Origin: Romanomermis culicivorax
Lineage: Eukaryota > Nematoda > Enoplea > Mermithida > Mermithidae
Assembly: GCA_963922205.1 (NCBI GenBank)
Contig: CAWUHX010000087.1
Span: 62,001 to 126,000 of the forward strand
DNA length: 64,000 bases
Direction: 5' to 3'
Part shown: positions 9,949-21,318 of the stretch, one piece after another
Layout: the number at the start of each line of letters is the position of its first letter
Numbering within the stretch: position 1 is the first letter of the stretch
The notes under the pieces: generated by a model
What the model was told of the DNA's origin: nothing
What the model saw: only the letters and a program-made list of their open reading frames with translations
The model's database searches: none
Translations under genes and position numbers: made by a program

Positions 9949-10530
9949 TCAGGGGATCATGAGGTAGGCTATAAATACATCCCAGTATTTCAAAAGTTGC
10001 TGTATCGCCATCTCTTTCTGTTCTTCTGACAAATTATCTTTAGAGGTCATTTTATACAATGCTTCCAGAAACACAACTTCATCGAATTTTGATTCCTTGG
10101 CATCTAAAATACCCTCTAGGCTATTTTCTCCACAATTTTTAGCCTGTAAAATTGAAACATTTGACTCTCCCCTGAATACAGAGTTACAGAAGCCAAGAAC
10201 TTGATGAGGTTCTATCAGACAACCGGAACTGGTATTATTGGAGATTATCAATACAAAGTCTTCCTTTGAACCGTCAACTATAGTATCATCTACTCTGAAT
10301 CTCATTTCTGAATCATCTCCTTCTATGATGATTCCATTTATCCTATTTGCTGAGGATTTGTTCCAAAACTTAGCTTTCACTAGTTGGTCTGTTCCATGTG
10401 GGATGTAAATTCTATTACATGATACCACAGGGACTGGATCTTCCAGCTGCTGGATTGCTGAACTTTGATTTTCTTCAATAGGATTTTCTTCTATTGATTC
10501 TGCTATCATCTTATTATGTGCCCCAACCAT
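9949..10530 (-). pseudogene. Gypsy pol region between protease and RT
   Basis: A 193-codon frame with the features of the post-protease segment of gypsy polyproteins: a PHGTDQLVKAKF-like beta domain, then a long acidic stretch ending YWDVFIAY, which matches the start of the RT region (fly elements have a similar YxDVF). The protease itself is not present; the frame begins near the edge of the copy. Confidence 0.55.
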
Positions 10531-10560
10531 CTGAATTGCTTTCCAGAAATTACCCAGAAT

Positions 10561-10827
10561 TTGAAAAAATGTGGAATTTTAATGTTGCATTAACTGAGAT
10601 TGGGAGCCATCTCATATTAAACAAAATTGTGGCCAATCACATTGATGGGAAAACCCATGCCATATTGATGAAAATATGGCCATGTCAAAGTGAGTGACAT
10701 GCTGTGACCCCATTGGGTGGCTCCATTTGGTATTCAGTTCAGGAACCTGACCCAGCCTGTACTTGCTATAGGAGGGCCTATAGGGTATGGTGCTGTCCTT
10801 TGGTTCTGCTGTAGAGTAAAGGCCCTG
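10561..10827. other. Non-coding
   Basis: No gene or repeat recognised. Contains the unexplained flank of the minus-strand gypsy copy. Confidence 0.3.
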
Positions 10828-10945
10828 TCATACTTCACCGCGCAGTACCGCGTGGTACTGCAGGGCGCCAGTTGCTCTATTTATACTAAAAAGTGGCGAC
10901 GGCCAGCTCCATGCCGGGCCACGCGGTACCGCCCTTGAAGTATGA
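10828..10945. repeat. Short inverted-repeat element (MITE-like)
   Basis: About 118 bp whose ends are inverted copies: TCATACTTCA at the left and TGAAGTATGA at the right, with further pairing through the GC-rich CGCGGTACC-type interior. Related GC-rich motifs recur up to 11196. Confidence 0.5.
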
Positions 10946-11136
10946 ATAGGTTTTTTTAATTTTTGTGACACTGCCCGGCACCCCATCAGGTTTCAACTGA
11001 ACCAATACACATTATTTGAGAAGAGCGAAATCCAAAAGTAAAAAAGCAGCGCCGTATGGCACTGTGCAATATGGCATGGCGAAGTATGGCAAGCCACAGC
11101 ACGGTGCCGCGTAGTGCCATGTGTTAGTATGAATGG

Positions 11137-11196
11137 GACAACCGGCACCATTAGGCACTGCAGGGTATCATGTGGTGCCGCATGGCGCCGGTTGTC
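11137..11196. repeat. 60-bp hairpin repeat
   Basis: Perfect 10-bp arms GACAACCGGC (11137-11146) and GCCGGTTGTC (11187-11196), with partly paired interior. Probably related to the element at 10828. Confidence 0.5.
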
Positions 11197-11197
11197 G

Positions 11198-11530
11198 TCG
11201 AAAACCCGTTCCAGCAAAAAATCACGAAAATACGCTCGTTTACACCGGGCATAATTTATTGTGCAAAGGTATCACATTCATTGAATTGCTCGTCGTCGAA
11301 AATCCCCTCCACAAGAAAATTGCGGCAATACGCTTGTTTACACCCAGAATAATTTTTTGTGTAAAGTGACAACATCTATTGAATTTTCCACGGTCGAAAA
11401 CTCCCTCTGCTGGAAATTGCATAAATACGCTTGTTTACACCTCAGATAATTTTTCATGTAAAGTGACCGCGTCCATGAAATTCCCAATGATCGAAAACCC
11501 TTGCAGCCCAAAAATCCCAATAAGGCTACC
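11198..11530 (+). repeat. Tandem repeat, about 97-bp unit, just over three copies
   Basis: Each unit starts near a TCGAAAA motif (about 11198, 11295, 11393, 11491) and contains AATACGCT(C/T)GTTTACACC followed by TAATTTTT and GTGTAAAGTGAC-like blocks. The copies are clearly diverged, so the array is old. Confidence 0.65.
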
Positions 11531-11635
11531 GGTTCAATTGAAACTGCAGAAAAATTAGTAGTGCATATGCCGCAAAAAATTTTTTTTTGAAGCTGTAGGT
11601 ATTATACAACAAAATTGGGGAATTTGGCGTTTCTC

Positions 11636-12466
11636 GGGCACTGTTTTTTTTCCACGACCTTCTTTCTACAAATGTGGAAAGGGGTCAAATTTTTTTTCCA
11701 CATGTGGAAAAAACTTTTTCGTCTTAAAATCCCCGTTTTTTCGCTTAAAATGCTCACAGATGCTTTATCGCACTGTTTTTTAGCTTTTTCAAGCCTTTAA
11801 GTGTTTCTAGAGAAGTTAATTGATCAAAATTGAAATTTATATTGACATTCTGGGATGCTAGAAAATCAATTTTTCGAACATTTATTTCAAGAGTTAGATT
11901 CCATTTTTGTGTTCAAAAGTCGTAATTTCTAGAATTTTACTGTAAAAATTATAAAATCTGTAATTTATTTGTAAACTCTCATGAACTTGGTCGAAAATAT
12001 ATGACTAAGAAGAGTATAAATTTCCGAAAGATATTTCCATGAAGCTTTTGAATTGATATTACATTAGCAACGAAATAATCGCGTCAAAAAGCGTAGAGAC
12101 TTGACGTATTGATCTTTCTTAAAAGGAAAAAATGCGAATCTTCATCAAATATTATGATAAAATATTGAAGATTACCAAATAAAACATGAAATACTACGTT
12201 TAAGATGATGAAAACTATTATAGAATGAAGGTAGACATGATAAAAGCCGCGCCTGAGCTACTTAATAAATAATGATGATTATTAAAGTTGTAACCGGAGC
12301 GGAGCGCCGGAAAATTTTGAGTTTTGGATGCACCAAAATGCATCTTTTCAATATGAAAACCCCAAATTTTTCTTCCACATTTGTGGAAAGACCTCAAAAA
12401 TTTTTTCCACATTCCAGATTTTTTTCCACATTATAGTGCAAATGTGGAGAAAAAAACAGTGTTCCC
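11636..12466. mobile_element. Putative non-autonomous DNA transposon with TIRs
   Basis: The ends match in inverted orientation: GGGCACTGTTTTTTTTCC at the left, and GGAAAAAA-type/ACAGTGTTCCC at the right. Inside both ends are CCACATTTGTGGAAA-like palindromic blocks in opposite orientation (11668-11720 and 12370-12450). No transposase frame is present and no clean target duplication was found, so limits are approximate. Confidence 0.4.
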
Positions 12467-12507
12467 AGGACAAAGACTATAAACAGTGTTCCCGGGACTA
12501 ATATTTA

Positions 12508-12750
12508 TAGTTTATTTTTCATAAAATGCTTATAAATAGAAAAATGACACAAATCAGTACCGTCGTCAAAATCACTTACATAGAGATCTTATTGTAAAAT
12601 TTTTCACTCGGAAAATTGTGTAAGGTTAGGTCAGTATGCTCACAAATTTTCATTCCTCTCTGATAAATTGTCTATCAGAAAATCGTTAAAATCTGAAATA
12701 CTACTTGCTTTCCACTCTCATTATTTAGAAGCATTTTAAAAAAACAGACT
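12508..12750 (+). repeat. MITE-like dispersed repeat, copy 1 of 4
   Basis: A 240-bp repeat with imperfect inverted ends (AAATGCT near the left and AGCATTTT near the right). It shares blocks such as CATAGAG.TCTTAT.GTAAAATTTTTCACTC and TCTGAAATACTACTTGC with copies at 23105-23356 and, inverted, at 30287-30535 and about 20110-20350. Confidence 0.6.
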
Positions 12751-12841
12751 TACTTAGCATGTCAAATTATTCCTACTTTTTTGGTTGTCGCTGCGTTTAT
12801 TATCTGGAAGCTAATGGGTTATAGAGACAGAGAAGTTCTGG

Positions 12842-13085
12842 AATACGATGCAGGTGATTGTGAGGCGTTTCTCCGACCGTTTCGATTCTTCGACCATGTC
12901 GGTTCTTCGACTGTGCCATTTCTCCGACCTATGGAAAAATACTAAAAATAGAATGGCCGTTTTTTGTTGTGTTTCTTTGACTATTTCGATTCTTCGACTG
13001 GTGCCGATACTTCGACTTTATTGATTGCTCCACTGCTTTTAACCACCATTTCCTCGACAAACTCGATTCCTCAACCAGACCCTCA
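12842..13085 (+). repeat. Minisatellite array, left arm of a foldback-like pair
   Basis: Degenerate units of about 12-16 bp built on TTCGATTCTTCGAC / TCTCCGACC. An inverted array of the same unit lies at 13978-14165. Both arms carry a CGATGCAGGT-like block at their outer ends (near 12848 and 14152). Confidence 0.5.
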
Positions 13086-13099
13086 ATCGCTGATTAATT

Positions 13100-13486
13100 A
13101 GAGCAGTAAACATACATATACGTTTTGCCTACCAGGGCAAATAATTTCAACAATTTTTGATGAAAATTCATGATTATTGCATCAAAAAAAGATATAAAAA
13201 TCAGGTTTTTAAAATTATTTTTCTTCAAATTTTTTATTTTAATTTTTTTATCATTCAATTTTTGAAATTTTTTGAATTTTGAAAATTTCCAAAGCTGGAA
13301 ATTTTTCAAATGTGGAAGTTTTTTGAAAATACTAAATTCTTCAAATTTTTTACCAATTTGGAAGTTTTTTCAATTTAGAAATTTTGAAATTTCTAATTTT
13401 TTGGAAATTTGAAATATTTAAATTCATTTAATTTCGAGATTGTTTGAAATTTAAAGATTCTATAAATTTTAAATTTGTTGAGGCAA
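13100..13486. other. AT-rich non-coding sequence
   Basis: A simple, T/A-rich stretch dominated by AATTTT-type words. No gene seen. Confidence 0.4.
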
Positions 13487-13671
13487 CCTCTTACCGCCGC
13501 TCGGGGCTTCAGTAAAAGTTAGGCTCGATCTTGGACTTGAATCCAGAACCTTGCGTCTACCGTCCGCATGCTCTAACCAACTGAATCAACCGAGCAGCAG
13601 GAAAGGCGCTCTCTTTTTGCAACAATTCGTAGTTGAGGTGGCTGCTTTGGCCCCTCTCAACAAATTTTTGA
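13487..13671 (-). repeat. tRNA-derived SINE-like element
   Basis: On the minus strand, 13595-13523 is exactly 73 nt and has a perfect 7-bp acceptor stem (GCTCGGT/ATCGAGC), the D-loop AGTTGGTTA and a TTCAAGT T-loop, but a poor T stem and no U33. It is therefore a tRNA-like sequence and not a functional tRNA. A leader of about 70 bp (13671-13596) precedes it and is shared with 28748-28840, where a CTCAACTACGAATTGTTGC block is conserved. Shared leader plus tRNA-like body indicates a SINE family. Confidence 0.55.
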
Positions 13672-13977
13672 AGTTTTGAGCAAAAAAATCTTTAGCGTTT
13701 TTGATTCGGAAATTTTAATATCTTTTGGTAAAAATTCAACATTTTCGAATATTTTCATTAAGATTCAACATTTTTTCAAATTCTCGATAATTTTAAATTT
13801 TTATTTTCATAAATTAAATTGCATTTTTTAAATTTATCGAAAATTTCAAGATTTCATGATTTCTAACTAATATTTTATTACCTTTGATCAAAATTGCCCA
13901 TTTTTAATCAAAATGATCAATTTTGACAATTTTTGTTTGACAGTCCTAACAAACAAAAAACATCAGGTAAGTGTATT
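13672..13977. other. AT-rich non-coding sequence
   Basis: Spacer between the SINE-like element and the right minisatellite arm. Nothing recognised. Confidence 0.3.
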
Positions 13978-14165
13978 GTGTAGTCGGACATTCGAAGTCG
14001 AACAATCAAAATCCGAAAAAAAGATTCATAGTCGAGTAAACGAAACAGTCGAGCAATCACAACAGTCGAAAAATCGAGATAGTCGGAGAATCGAACTGGT
14101 CGGAGAACAGCAACAGTCGAAGAATCAACACAGTCGGAGAATCGAAGTACACGATGCAGGTTCAC
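13978..14165 (-). repeat. Minisatellite array, right (inverted) arm of a foldback-like pair
   Basis: Units of the GTCGAAGAATCGAAC / GTCGGAGAATC type, the reverse complement of the array at 12842-13085. The array happens to be open in one frame (13913-14260), but that protein is repetitive and unlikely to be real. Confidence 0.5.
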
Positions 14166-15095
14166 TACAGGGTGAGTCAAAAAAGGCGTTGAGTGCCGGG
14201 TTTCATAATTTTCGAATGAATGAAGCTTTTTTAATACGGTTTGCTGTTGTCGATAGATAAAACATCTGGCATGAAAAGTACAAAGCCTCGGCCAGATTCT
14301 CAAATATACTGCCAATTTTTTTGCAGATAAAAACCTGACAAAAGAATCATATAGCAGCTGAAAACCACAAGAGGTCCGCTCCAACGTGTCCTCCTCTCTG
14401 ATTCAGCACTAATTTTAATCATTTTTCGAACTGTTCAATGGATTCTCTTTGCGCCAAACTCTTCATTTAGGCGAAATTTTGCCCACATTGAAACAAAAAG
14501 CTGATGACTTTAAATTACGTGTAAATTACAAATCTGGGTGATTTTTTTGTGTAAACAAGCTTCACAATAGAGCAACTTTTATTTTTATTTCAAAACCATT
14601 ACTTTTTAAAAAATGACCAAGTTTACGAAATTTCTGTTTATGTGAAAACCATTAAGGTTAGGAGAATGAAACTAGGCTCTTACAACAAAGATAAATAGGG
14701 GATTCTAATGCATCAATTCGCGATAAAAAAGCGTTGTCTATTCGAAAGTTTTGAAAGTCAGCCCTGTCGCCTTTTTTGGCTCGCTTACGGATTTGTTCTA
14801 TGCAGAGACCCGTTTGAAAATAAAGGACTAGAAACAAAATTTTCAGCTCAATTTAAATGGTGACAATTTTTATGCATACAATCTTCCCAAATCAGCTTCA
14901 TTCTGAAATTTCAGAAAAGCGATAATTGACTGAATTACAGGCACAAGGCTCGCATTTTTCACCAATATCATTGTACTTATATATCACGATTCCGAAGTTA
15001 AATTTGCGTTATAAATTGGTAAATAGTGAAAACTTTTTAATTTATTTAGTAATTTCCTCCTACAATTTTTTCAATTCTTCGCTCAATTGAGCTCA
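14166..15095. other. Non-coding, downstream of the NDC80-like gene
   Basis: No gene, tRNA or clear repeat recognised. The part near 15000-15095 may contain the 3' untranslated region of the minus-strand NDC80-like gene. Confidence 0.3.
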
Positions 15096-18000
15096 TATCA
15101 AGGCTAGTTCTTTACTGATTTCCTTCACACGTTTCCCAAACGTGGCTTTCGCATCATAAATATTGAACGAGGATAAAATTCGTACGAGAGAGAAGGTTCA
15201 ACGGTTGATTTCACTTGAAATTTATTTCTTTCATCTGCAAGTTTTTCGCCCATCAATTCCAGACGTTTAGCCATATCGTCGCTCTCTTTTTCATAAATTT
15301 CAACGAGATTGGCCCGTCTATAAATATTAAATGATTATTGCGGCATTAAATTTTAATTAATTAAATTTTTACTTCCTTTTGAGTCGCTCTAGCTCTTCTT
15401 TCTTCTCAGATAAACCCATAGGCGAGAATTTTTATAATTGATTAATCGATGATGTCAATTGTTCTAGTTCTCGATTTTTTGCGTTCAATTCAGGGTGATT
15501 ATTCTACCTAAGATGAAGTGATTTAAGTCCAACATAAAAGATTTTCAATAAGTATGCGCATTAATAAAACACTTATGTCCTCTATTACTGATGTTTCATA
15601 TTCAATATTTTCGATCACAGAATCAAGTTCGACCAATTCTTTGTCGGTCTCGACTATTGCATCTTCCAACTCAAAAGTAGGAAAAAACAATCATAGGGAC
15701 AAAGATTGCCAACAGTCAAAAATCAATCCCAAAAATGACAAAACAGTTCAGTTTTAGATCAACTCAATTTTCTCTTGATCATTTTTCATTACATCGTCAT
15801 CTGCATCATGCAGTTTTTCGATTTCACTTTTCTTTATCGAAATTTCTTCTCCCAATTTTTCTTTTGTAGCGTCTAAAGTGGGCTAAAAGCGAATGAAAGG
15901 TCAAATTTAGTCAAAAAGCATCTTGAGATTTGATAACATGACATATTTGCACACTTCTGAAACGCACAATAAAAACAAAAACTTTCGAATAATGCAACTT
16001 TCATGTACCAAAAGCACTTCTTCGCACTTCCGCTCGAATTCTTGATCTGTGGGTACGCAATCGGTGGACAAAAAATCGTTGCAACTGTCGCCTAATTCCA
16101 CCTTACGAATAACTTGCTCGGCTTTCATTTTAATATCTTCGAATTTAGTTACGATCTGTAGATAAAAAGTCAATTTTCGGGAATTTACAATTATTTTATA
16201 ACAAACCTACAGCTGCACTTTTATTGCAAAGTTGGAGGGTAGAATTATCGAGATTTTTCTGTTGCGTCTGAATTTTATGCTCCAAAACCGTGCGTTCGGA
16301 TCGAATCTGGCGTAAAATTTACAAATTAGGAAACGAAAAACTTTCCAACGAACTCATGAGATAAATTTTTCGAACAAGTTCCGGGTACTGTTTCTCACTT
16401 TCTTTAAGGCCTCTATCAATTCCGAAGCTTCATCTGAACTGATCGATTGTTTCGAAACAATATCTTCCTCTTTAACGATTTCATTGTCAATTTTTTCGAC
16501 TTCAACGCCTTAAAATAGCGAAAACATTTGGTTGATTACGAAATTCAAAAATACTGAAGGAGGCAGGGTTCTTTCTTCAGCAAGAGTACCATTAGCACAG
16601 GCGCCAACTTTCCATAATTTGTATTACTTTTTCTTAGCACAGGTCCAACTTCATTAACAATGAGCTAAAAAAGAAAACCCTGGAAGGAGGAGGTGTGTGA
16701 TTTTACTCACGAACATGCGAAATTTTTTCTTGCGTTGCCGTTATATGATAGGCAAAAGTTCTTCTTCGTGATGTTTCCTCAAATCGCGACAATAATCTTC
16801 TAGTTTTTTCTTTTCCAATTCTAAACGATTAATTTCGTCCGGTAACGAATTATCTTCCCTCTTTAAAGAAAAATACAGAATTAGATCAAAACTCTTTTGT
16901 TTTCATAAACTGCTTCGGATAAGACAAGAACATACATGCACATAGGGGGCGTAGGGTGGGGGTAAACCTCATACCTGAGACCCTGGCCACCCGCACCTGG
17001 CCAAAACCAAATCGTCAAAAATCACCCTGAACTTTTTCCAAAACAGGTTTTTTGCTGATTTTTATGCATATTTTGTATGAAAAACTTGCTTTCAAAACTT
17101 TTTGTTTTTTTGCTCACCCACAACCATACCCCTGTGAAAAAAATTCCACGGACCCTCCCCCTGGAAATTTCTTGCCGTGAATGTCTGGACCAGAACGACC
17201 AAGTGAATTCGATATTGGAAGATATTTACTGATCATTGTCAACAAAGAAAGGATTGAAAGCGTTTCAGTTAATTGGCACACGCAGATTCCAGAAAAAACA
17301 AGCAAGTTTCTTCACTAAGGTTTCCTTCAATTCTTGCAGTTCGATAGATCGTAGATTATCAACTTCTTTTAATTTTCCGAGATCAGCCGATGGAGCATTG
17401 AACGATTCTGCAAGAAATGTTAATGTAAGTTCGTAGAAATGTTCGGTGAGGATATGCAGCTTTACAATAAAAAATTTAGCTTATGACCTCAAACACCTAA
17501 CTAAATATCTATTTCTCAGCATTCGCATAAATGTAAATCTTTAAAATCAGGAATGAAGAAAAATCTTATTATACAGTATACTATACAGTGTTTTGTATGC
17601 GGCACTTTCTGATTCCGTACAATGCGTTTTGGTTATTCAGTACAACAATAAAAGAGTTTTCTCAGCATTTTAAGTTGAAAAACGGATTTTCGGGCTCCAA
17701 AAACACAAAAAAAATTTTCACGTATATTCCATCCGATTATTTCATTCATGCAAGTGTTGCAAATGTACATATCCAGACAACGTTTTTAGTAAATATATCA
17801 GATTGGCTATTTCTACTGTCGTAAATTTTCACGAACAAGTTTGACCTTGATTGTGGACAGAATCTTGAATGTTTTGTAGCATTCCGCATGAGACAACAAA
17901 AAAAAATTTTCAAAAACTACACGGTTCCTTTTTCAGCATGAGTCCAGTTAGCACAGCTGCTAACTTTCCTTAATTTGTAGTACTTTTTCCTAGCAAGACT

Positions 18001-19104
18001 AAAATTTTCATTGGCACAAGCCCAACTTCATTAGCACTGTGCTAAAAAAGTAAACCCTGCAAAACCCTAGTGCGAAAAAATTTCATTTGACATAAACAAA
18101 CAGGCTCAAACAAAAACATGTGGTCATACACTCCACTGTTTGCAGAACCTCAAAAAATGTCACATCGATTCGAAAAAATGTCACCAAATTTTTTGTCATT
18201 GTGGCAATTCAAAAATGCTGCCATCAATTTTCAGAATTAAACAGCTCGATCTTAATGTTATTCCTTACTTAGTTGATTCCTGAATTGTTTCTCAATATTG
18301 CAAATATTTGCTTCGCAGCCGTTCTGGCTCAATAAAAAACAATCGGCGCTGGTTTTGAAAATGTTCTTCAAAAAGAAAACAAGTCGCTGTGTAGTACAGG
18401 AGCGGGAATTACAAAAATCTAGCACATACTTTCGCGAGTTCAGCCGTGGGAAAAAACTGACTATAATTGTTTGCCGGATTTTGAAAAAGCGATTCATAAT
18501 CGAACGCTAACGCAGCCTATACGCATAAAATTTTTTTTAGAATAGAATCAGCACAAATTCAAAATTATCGGGGTAATTTGGACTCACTTTGATATAATCA
18601 CTCAGCCAATGCAAAACACCCAACATGGTCTTCCAAGAGTGAGGGGCCGTTATTGTTTTCAAAGTCGAATCTTTCAAAACAAATGGATAGCTCAAAGAAG
18701 TCAACATTTGTTTGATTTGTTCGTTCCTTTTCGACTCTTCCGCATTGTCGAGTTTGAATTCCCGGTCTAATATTTTACTCGACAAAACCTGGAATGCATG
18801 TCGTTAAAAAACACAAAAATTATTTTCAAAAGCATTACCTCAAAGACGGCCTCGAAATCTTTCCGACTTTTCGGACTTGACAAAGTCTCTTCGTTCGCGA
18901 TATAGTTTAACTCCAGACGAGAAAGAAGCTGAAAATTGATACATATACTGATCTTTACAGACGGTCAATCAAGAAAAATACGTTCAACATACTTGTACGA
19001 TATCTTTAATCATTGAAGCAACGTATTGCTTATTTCCGAAATCGCGTTCATCTTTCAGGATCACAGTCTTCGGAGCCATTTTTGACGACCTAGTCGACGT
19101 GGTG
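15096..19104 (-). CDS. ndc80: NDC80/HEC1 kinetochore protein homologue, multi-exon
   Basis: NDC80 binds microtubules in the outer kinetochore through an N-terminal calponin-homology domain and pairs with NUF2 by a long coiled coil. Exon 1 (to 18993) has the first ATG at 19079 (M-A-P-K-T); exons 2 (18927-18839) and 3 (18788-18588) carry the CH domain, with YPFVLKDST and TAPHSWKTML..LHWL matching HEC1. My manual exons continue at 18516-18430, 18323-18269, 17407-17316, 16860-16711, 16508-16399, 16306-16211, 16155-16009, 15882-15793, 15669-15573 and 15317-15215, all GT-AG. Phases agree at every junction down to 15573, using the shifted frame in exon 7; junctions beyond that are unresolved. From 17407 on, the protein is charged coiled coil. 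The frame appears shifted by one base inside exon 7, and the region 15520-15320 has an in-frame TAA. The 3' end near 15100 is uncertain. It is either a host gene with sequence errors and a missed intron, or a decaying copy. An upstream exon may exist before 19104. Confidence 0.75.
16564..16682. mobile_element. hAT-like MITE in an NDC80-like intron, perfect 8-bp target duplication
   Basis: A 119-bp element with ends CAGGGTT / AACCCTG, flanked by GAAGGAGG on both sides (16556-16563 and 16683-16690). An 8-bp duplication with CAGGG termini is the signature of hAT transposition. It lies in the intron between exons 7 and 8 of the NDC80-like gene. Confidence 0.8.
17918..18059. mobile_element. hAT-like MITE, second copy, in an NDC80-like intron
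   Basis: Same family as 16564-16682: it shares TTAGCACAG..GC.AACTTTCC and CCAACTTCATTA blocks and ends AACCCTG at 18059. The left end is mutated (CACGGTTC) and the flanking CAAAAACT / CAAAACCC is only a partial duplication. It is older than the other copy and lies in the intron between exons 5 and 6. Confidence 0.65.
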
Positions 19105-21318
19105 CTAGAGCAGAATAAGAAAATTAAATGAAGATGAAATCAAAAACCGAGTTTCCTGCCTATTAGATTTTCTGTTCGTATTACCCAATTCCTGGCAAAA
19201 GTGTTGACTCCGCACACCTGCGTTAAACGTCTTGGGTGTTCATCATCGAGATGGGAGTTGGACCCCACCCAAATAGTGTGTTATCAGGACCGAGCAAGAT
19301 TTTTTTTTTCTAAAGCGCAACCATGGCTCATGTGAGCTTTTGGAAATTAAATTCGAGGATTTCAAGGACAAAGTTTGCATTTTTCAAGGACAATTTCCAA
19401 CTCTATCATAGAAAATTTCTATTTATCCTAACTTTCTAACTATGCTCTTTTCATTTTGAAACCCTTCATTAGCGATCCCGTGAAAGTAAGTTTAATACGG
19501 GAAAAACTAATAAGCTTATTACTGTAATCAAGAAAAAATTCTTTCGTCAATGAGCGGCAAATAGGGCATTTAAAAGTTACTTTCAATGGGGTCTAAATAT
19601 CTCTAGCAGCATTAGTTCATTGTCACGAAGAAATATATCGAAAAGTGAACATTTCATATCAAATTGAACGTTTTTTTAAGGCTATCGACCGATGCCGATA
19701 AATCTGCAGATTTCGGTCGATACCATCCGTACACAAGGCAACACTTTTTGGTGCCAAACCTTGAGTCTTTGTCAGCAGACTTTCGTTTTAAAACAGCAGA
19801 TTGTTTTTATTTATTGAAGAAATTCCACCTCCGTGGCAGTTGATTTCACTTCAATCAATCTATCTTTCTCGTACAAGCTCTTGCTCAATCATTCCCAGGG
19901 TCTATACGCTTAGCAAATTTTGAATCATCAGGAAAGTAACAGTAATGTCTACTGTTTTGGACACCTGAATACATCCATCTAAAAATCATCCTATTCAAAA
20001 TATTCAAACGTACTGTTTCGTTCTTTTTTTTACCCAACTGATCAATGGTTCTAGAATATAATGGAGACTGCTAGAATAATAAAGTATGCGCCATGATTCA
20101 ATTATGTAATAATACTACAGACCGTTTTCCTTGAAATCATTCCAAATAATAAAACTGGAAAGCAAGTAGTACGCTAGTATAGTTATGCGATTTTCTACAA
20201 ACCATAAGTCATATCGGATCTGAGGTCTGAGAGCATATAGTCCACTACCAATTTATGACCAAAAATTCTATAATGTATAAATGATTTCAACCTGAGTGCC
20301 AATTTTTGAGTTTTTTCTTGTGAATAGAAAAAGGACATAAACTGGCGTCGTATCAATTATGCAACGATTCCAATATAGAACTTGGTGGTTCAGAAGTTTT
20401 TACCTTAGTCTAACACGCTCACAAATAACAACCTAGAAGAATATCGTAAAAATGAACATAACTTGATTCCAAGTTTGTTATTCAGGATCATTTCAATACA
20501 TACCATTTTTAATTTGTTGTTTATCTTTCAGTAAATCAAATTTCAATTCTTTTCAGGACATTTTCCGCAAGAAATATTGTATCTCAAAAGTCAAAAGTCA
20601 TACATCATTGTTTTTAGTATCAAATCATTATCAAATGCCACATAAATTACAGAACGTATAATTATTAAATTTATTGAAAAAAATTCAAATTATTGGTCAT
20701 CCATGAATTTTGTAGAAAGTTTCACGGCTCAAGAGATAAAATTTCAGTTAAATTTTCAGGCTCATAAGAGTCAATATTTTACTACTAAAAGTCAGATAAG
20801 ATTTTCATTTGCCTAGTCGAAAGAATTGCCATTAAAAATCTGATAAAATTGACCATCGCACGTCCGAAAAACCATTTTTTCGGATTTGTACTTTCGGGAA
20901 ATTCATTTCAAAATGACCATCCAACCGCGACATCGGAAACATTCAAGATTTCGCATTGTTTTTATAATTCAAGGACAATTCAATGATTTCAAGAGCGGCA
21001 TTCAAAAATGAGGACAATTGGAAGATTTCAATGGCGGAAATGTACCCTAAGCTACAAACAATACGTCAATCGGTAGACGTCTTTGAGATTCGTTAGAATG
21101 CATGATTTGAAATAGAGAATATTCAGTTTTGATGGATTTGTTGCAGTAGGTTTGGATAAAGTTGCATTGACCGCCCGAGATTTGCCTTGATGTGTGGTTG
21201 TCTAGCCTCTATTCTTATATTCAGGAAAATTATCGTGGAAATTGAGAAACAAACCCTGATGATCGGGGAAACACCGTCAAGCGATTAGAATTCGTGGTGA
21301 ACGAGCGTCCGGTGGAAC
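19105..21318. other. Non-coding, with a diverged MITE copy
   Basis: No convincing gene over 2.2 kb. Part (about 20110-20350) resembles the inverted form of the 12508 MITE family (GGAAAGCAAGTAGTA block). The first 100 bases could hold an upstream exon of the NDC80-like gene. The rest is AT-rich without recognisable structure. Confidence 0.4.

Larger units (their letters stand above)
8026..10560 (-). mobile_element. Ty3/gypsy retrotransposon pol, second copy, minus strand
   Basis: Reading leftwards: a pre-RT region (10530-9949), RT (9898-about 9000), RNase H (8910-8600), a linker and the integrase zinc domain (8396-8026), after which it stops at the junction with the plus-strand copy. It is better preserved than the plus copy and belongs to a related but distinct family (compare KHYYRAAIEWRP with KHYYHAAIEQRH). 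No LTR was seen at either end. Confidence 0.8.

Noticed and set aside
10993-11369. Short frames across the 10828-11530 repeats
   Set aside because: They lie in inverted and tandem repeats and have no conserved protein features.
13523-13595. Functional tRNA gene on the minus strand
   Set aside because: Length and acceptor stem are right, but two T-stem pairs fail, the D stem has a mismatch and the anticodon loop lacks U33. It also sits in a repeat shared with 28748.
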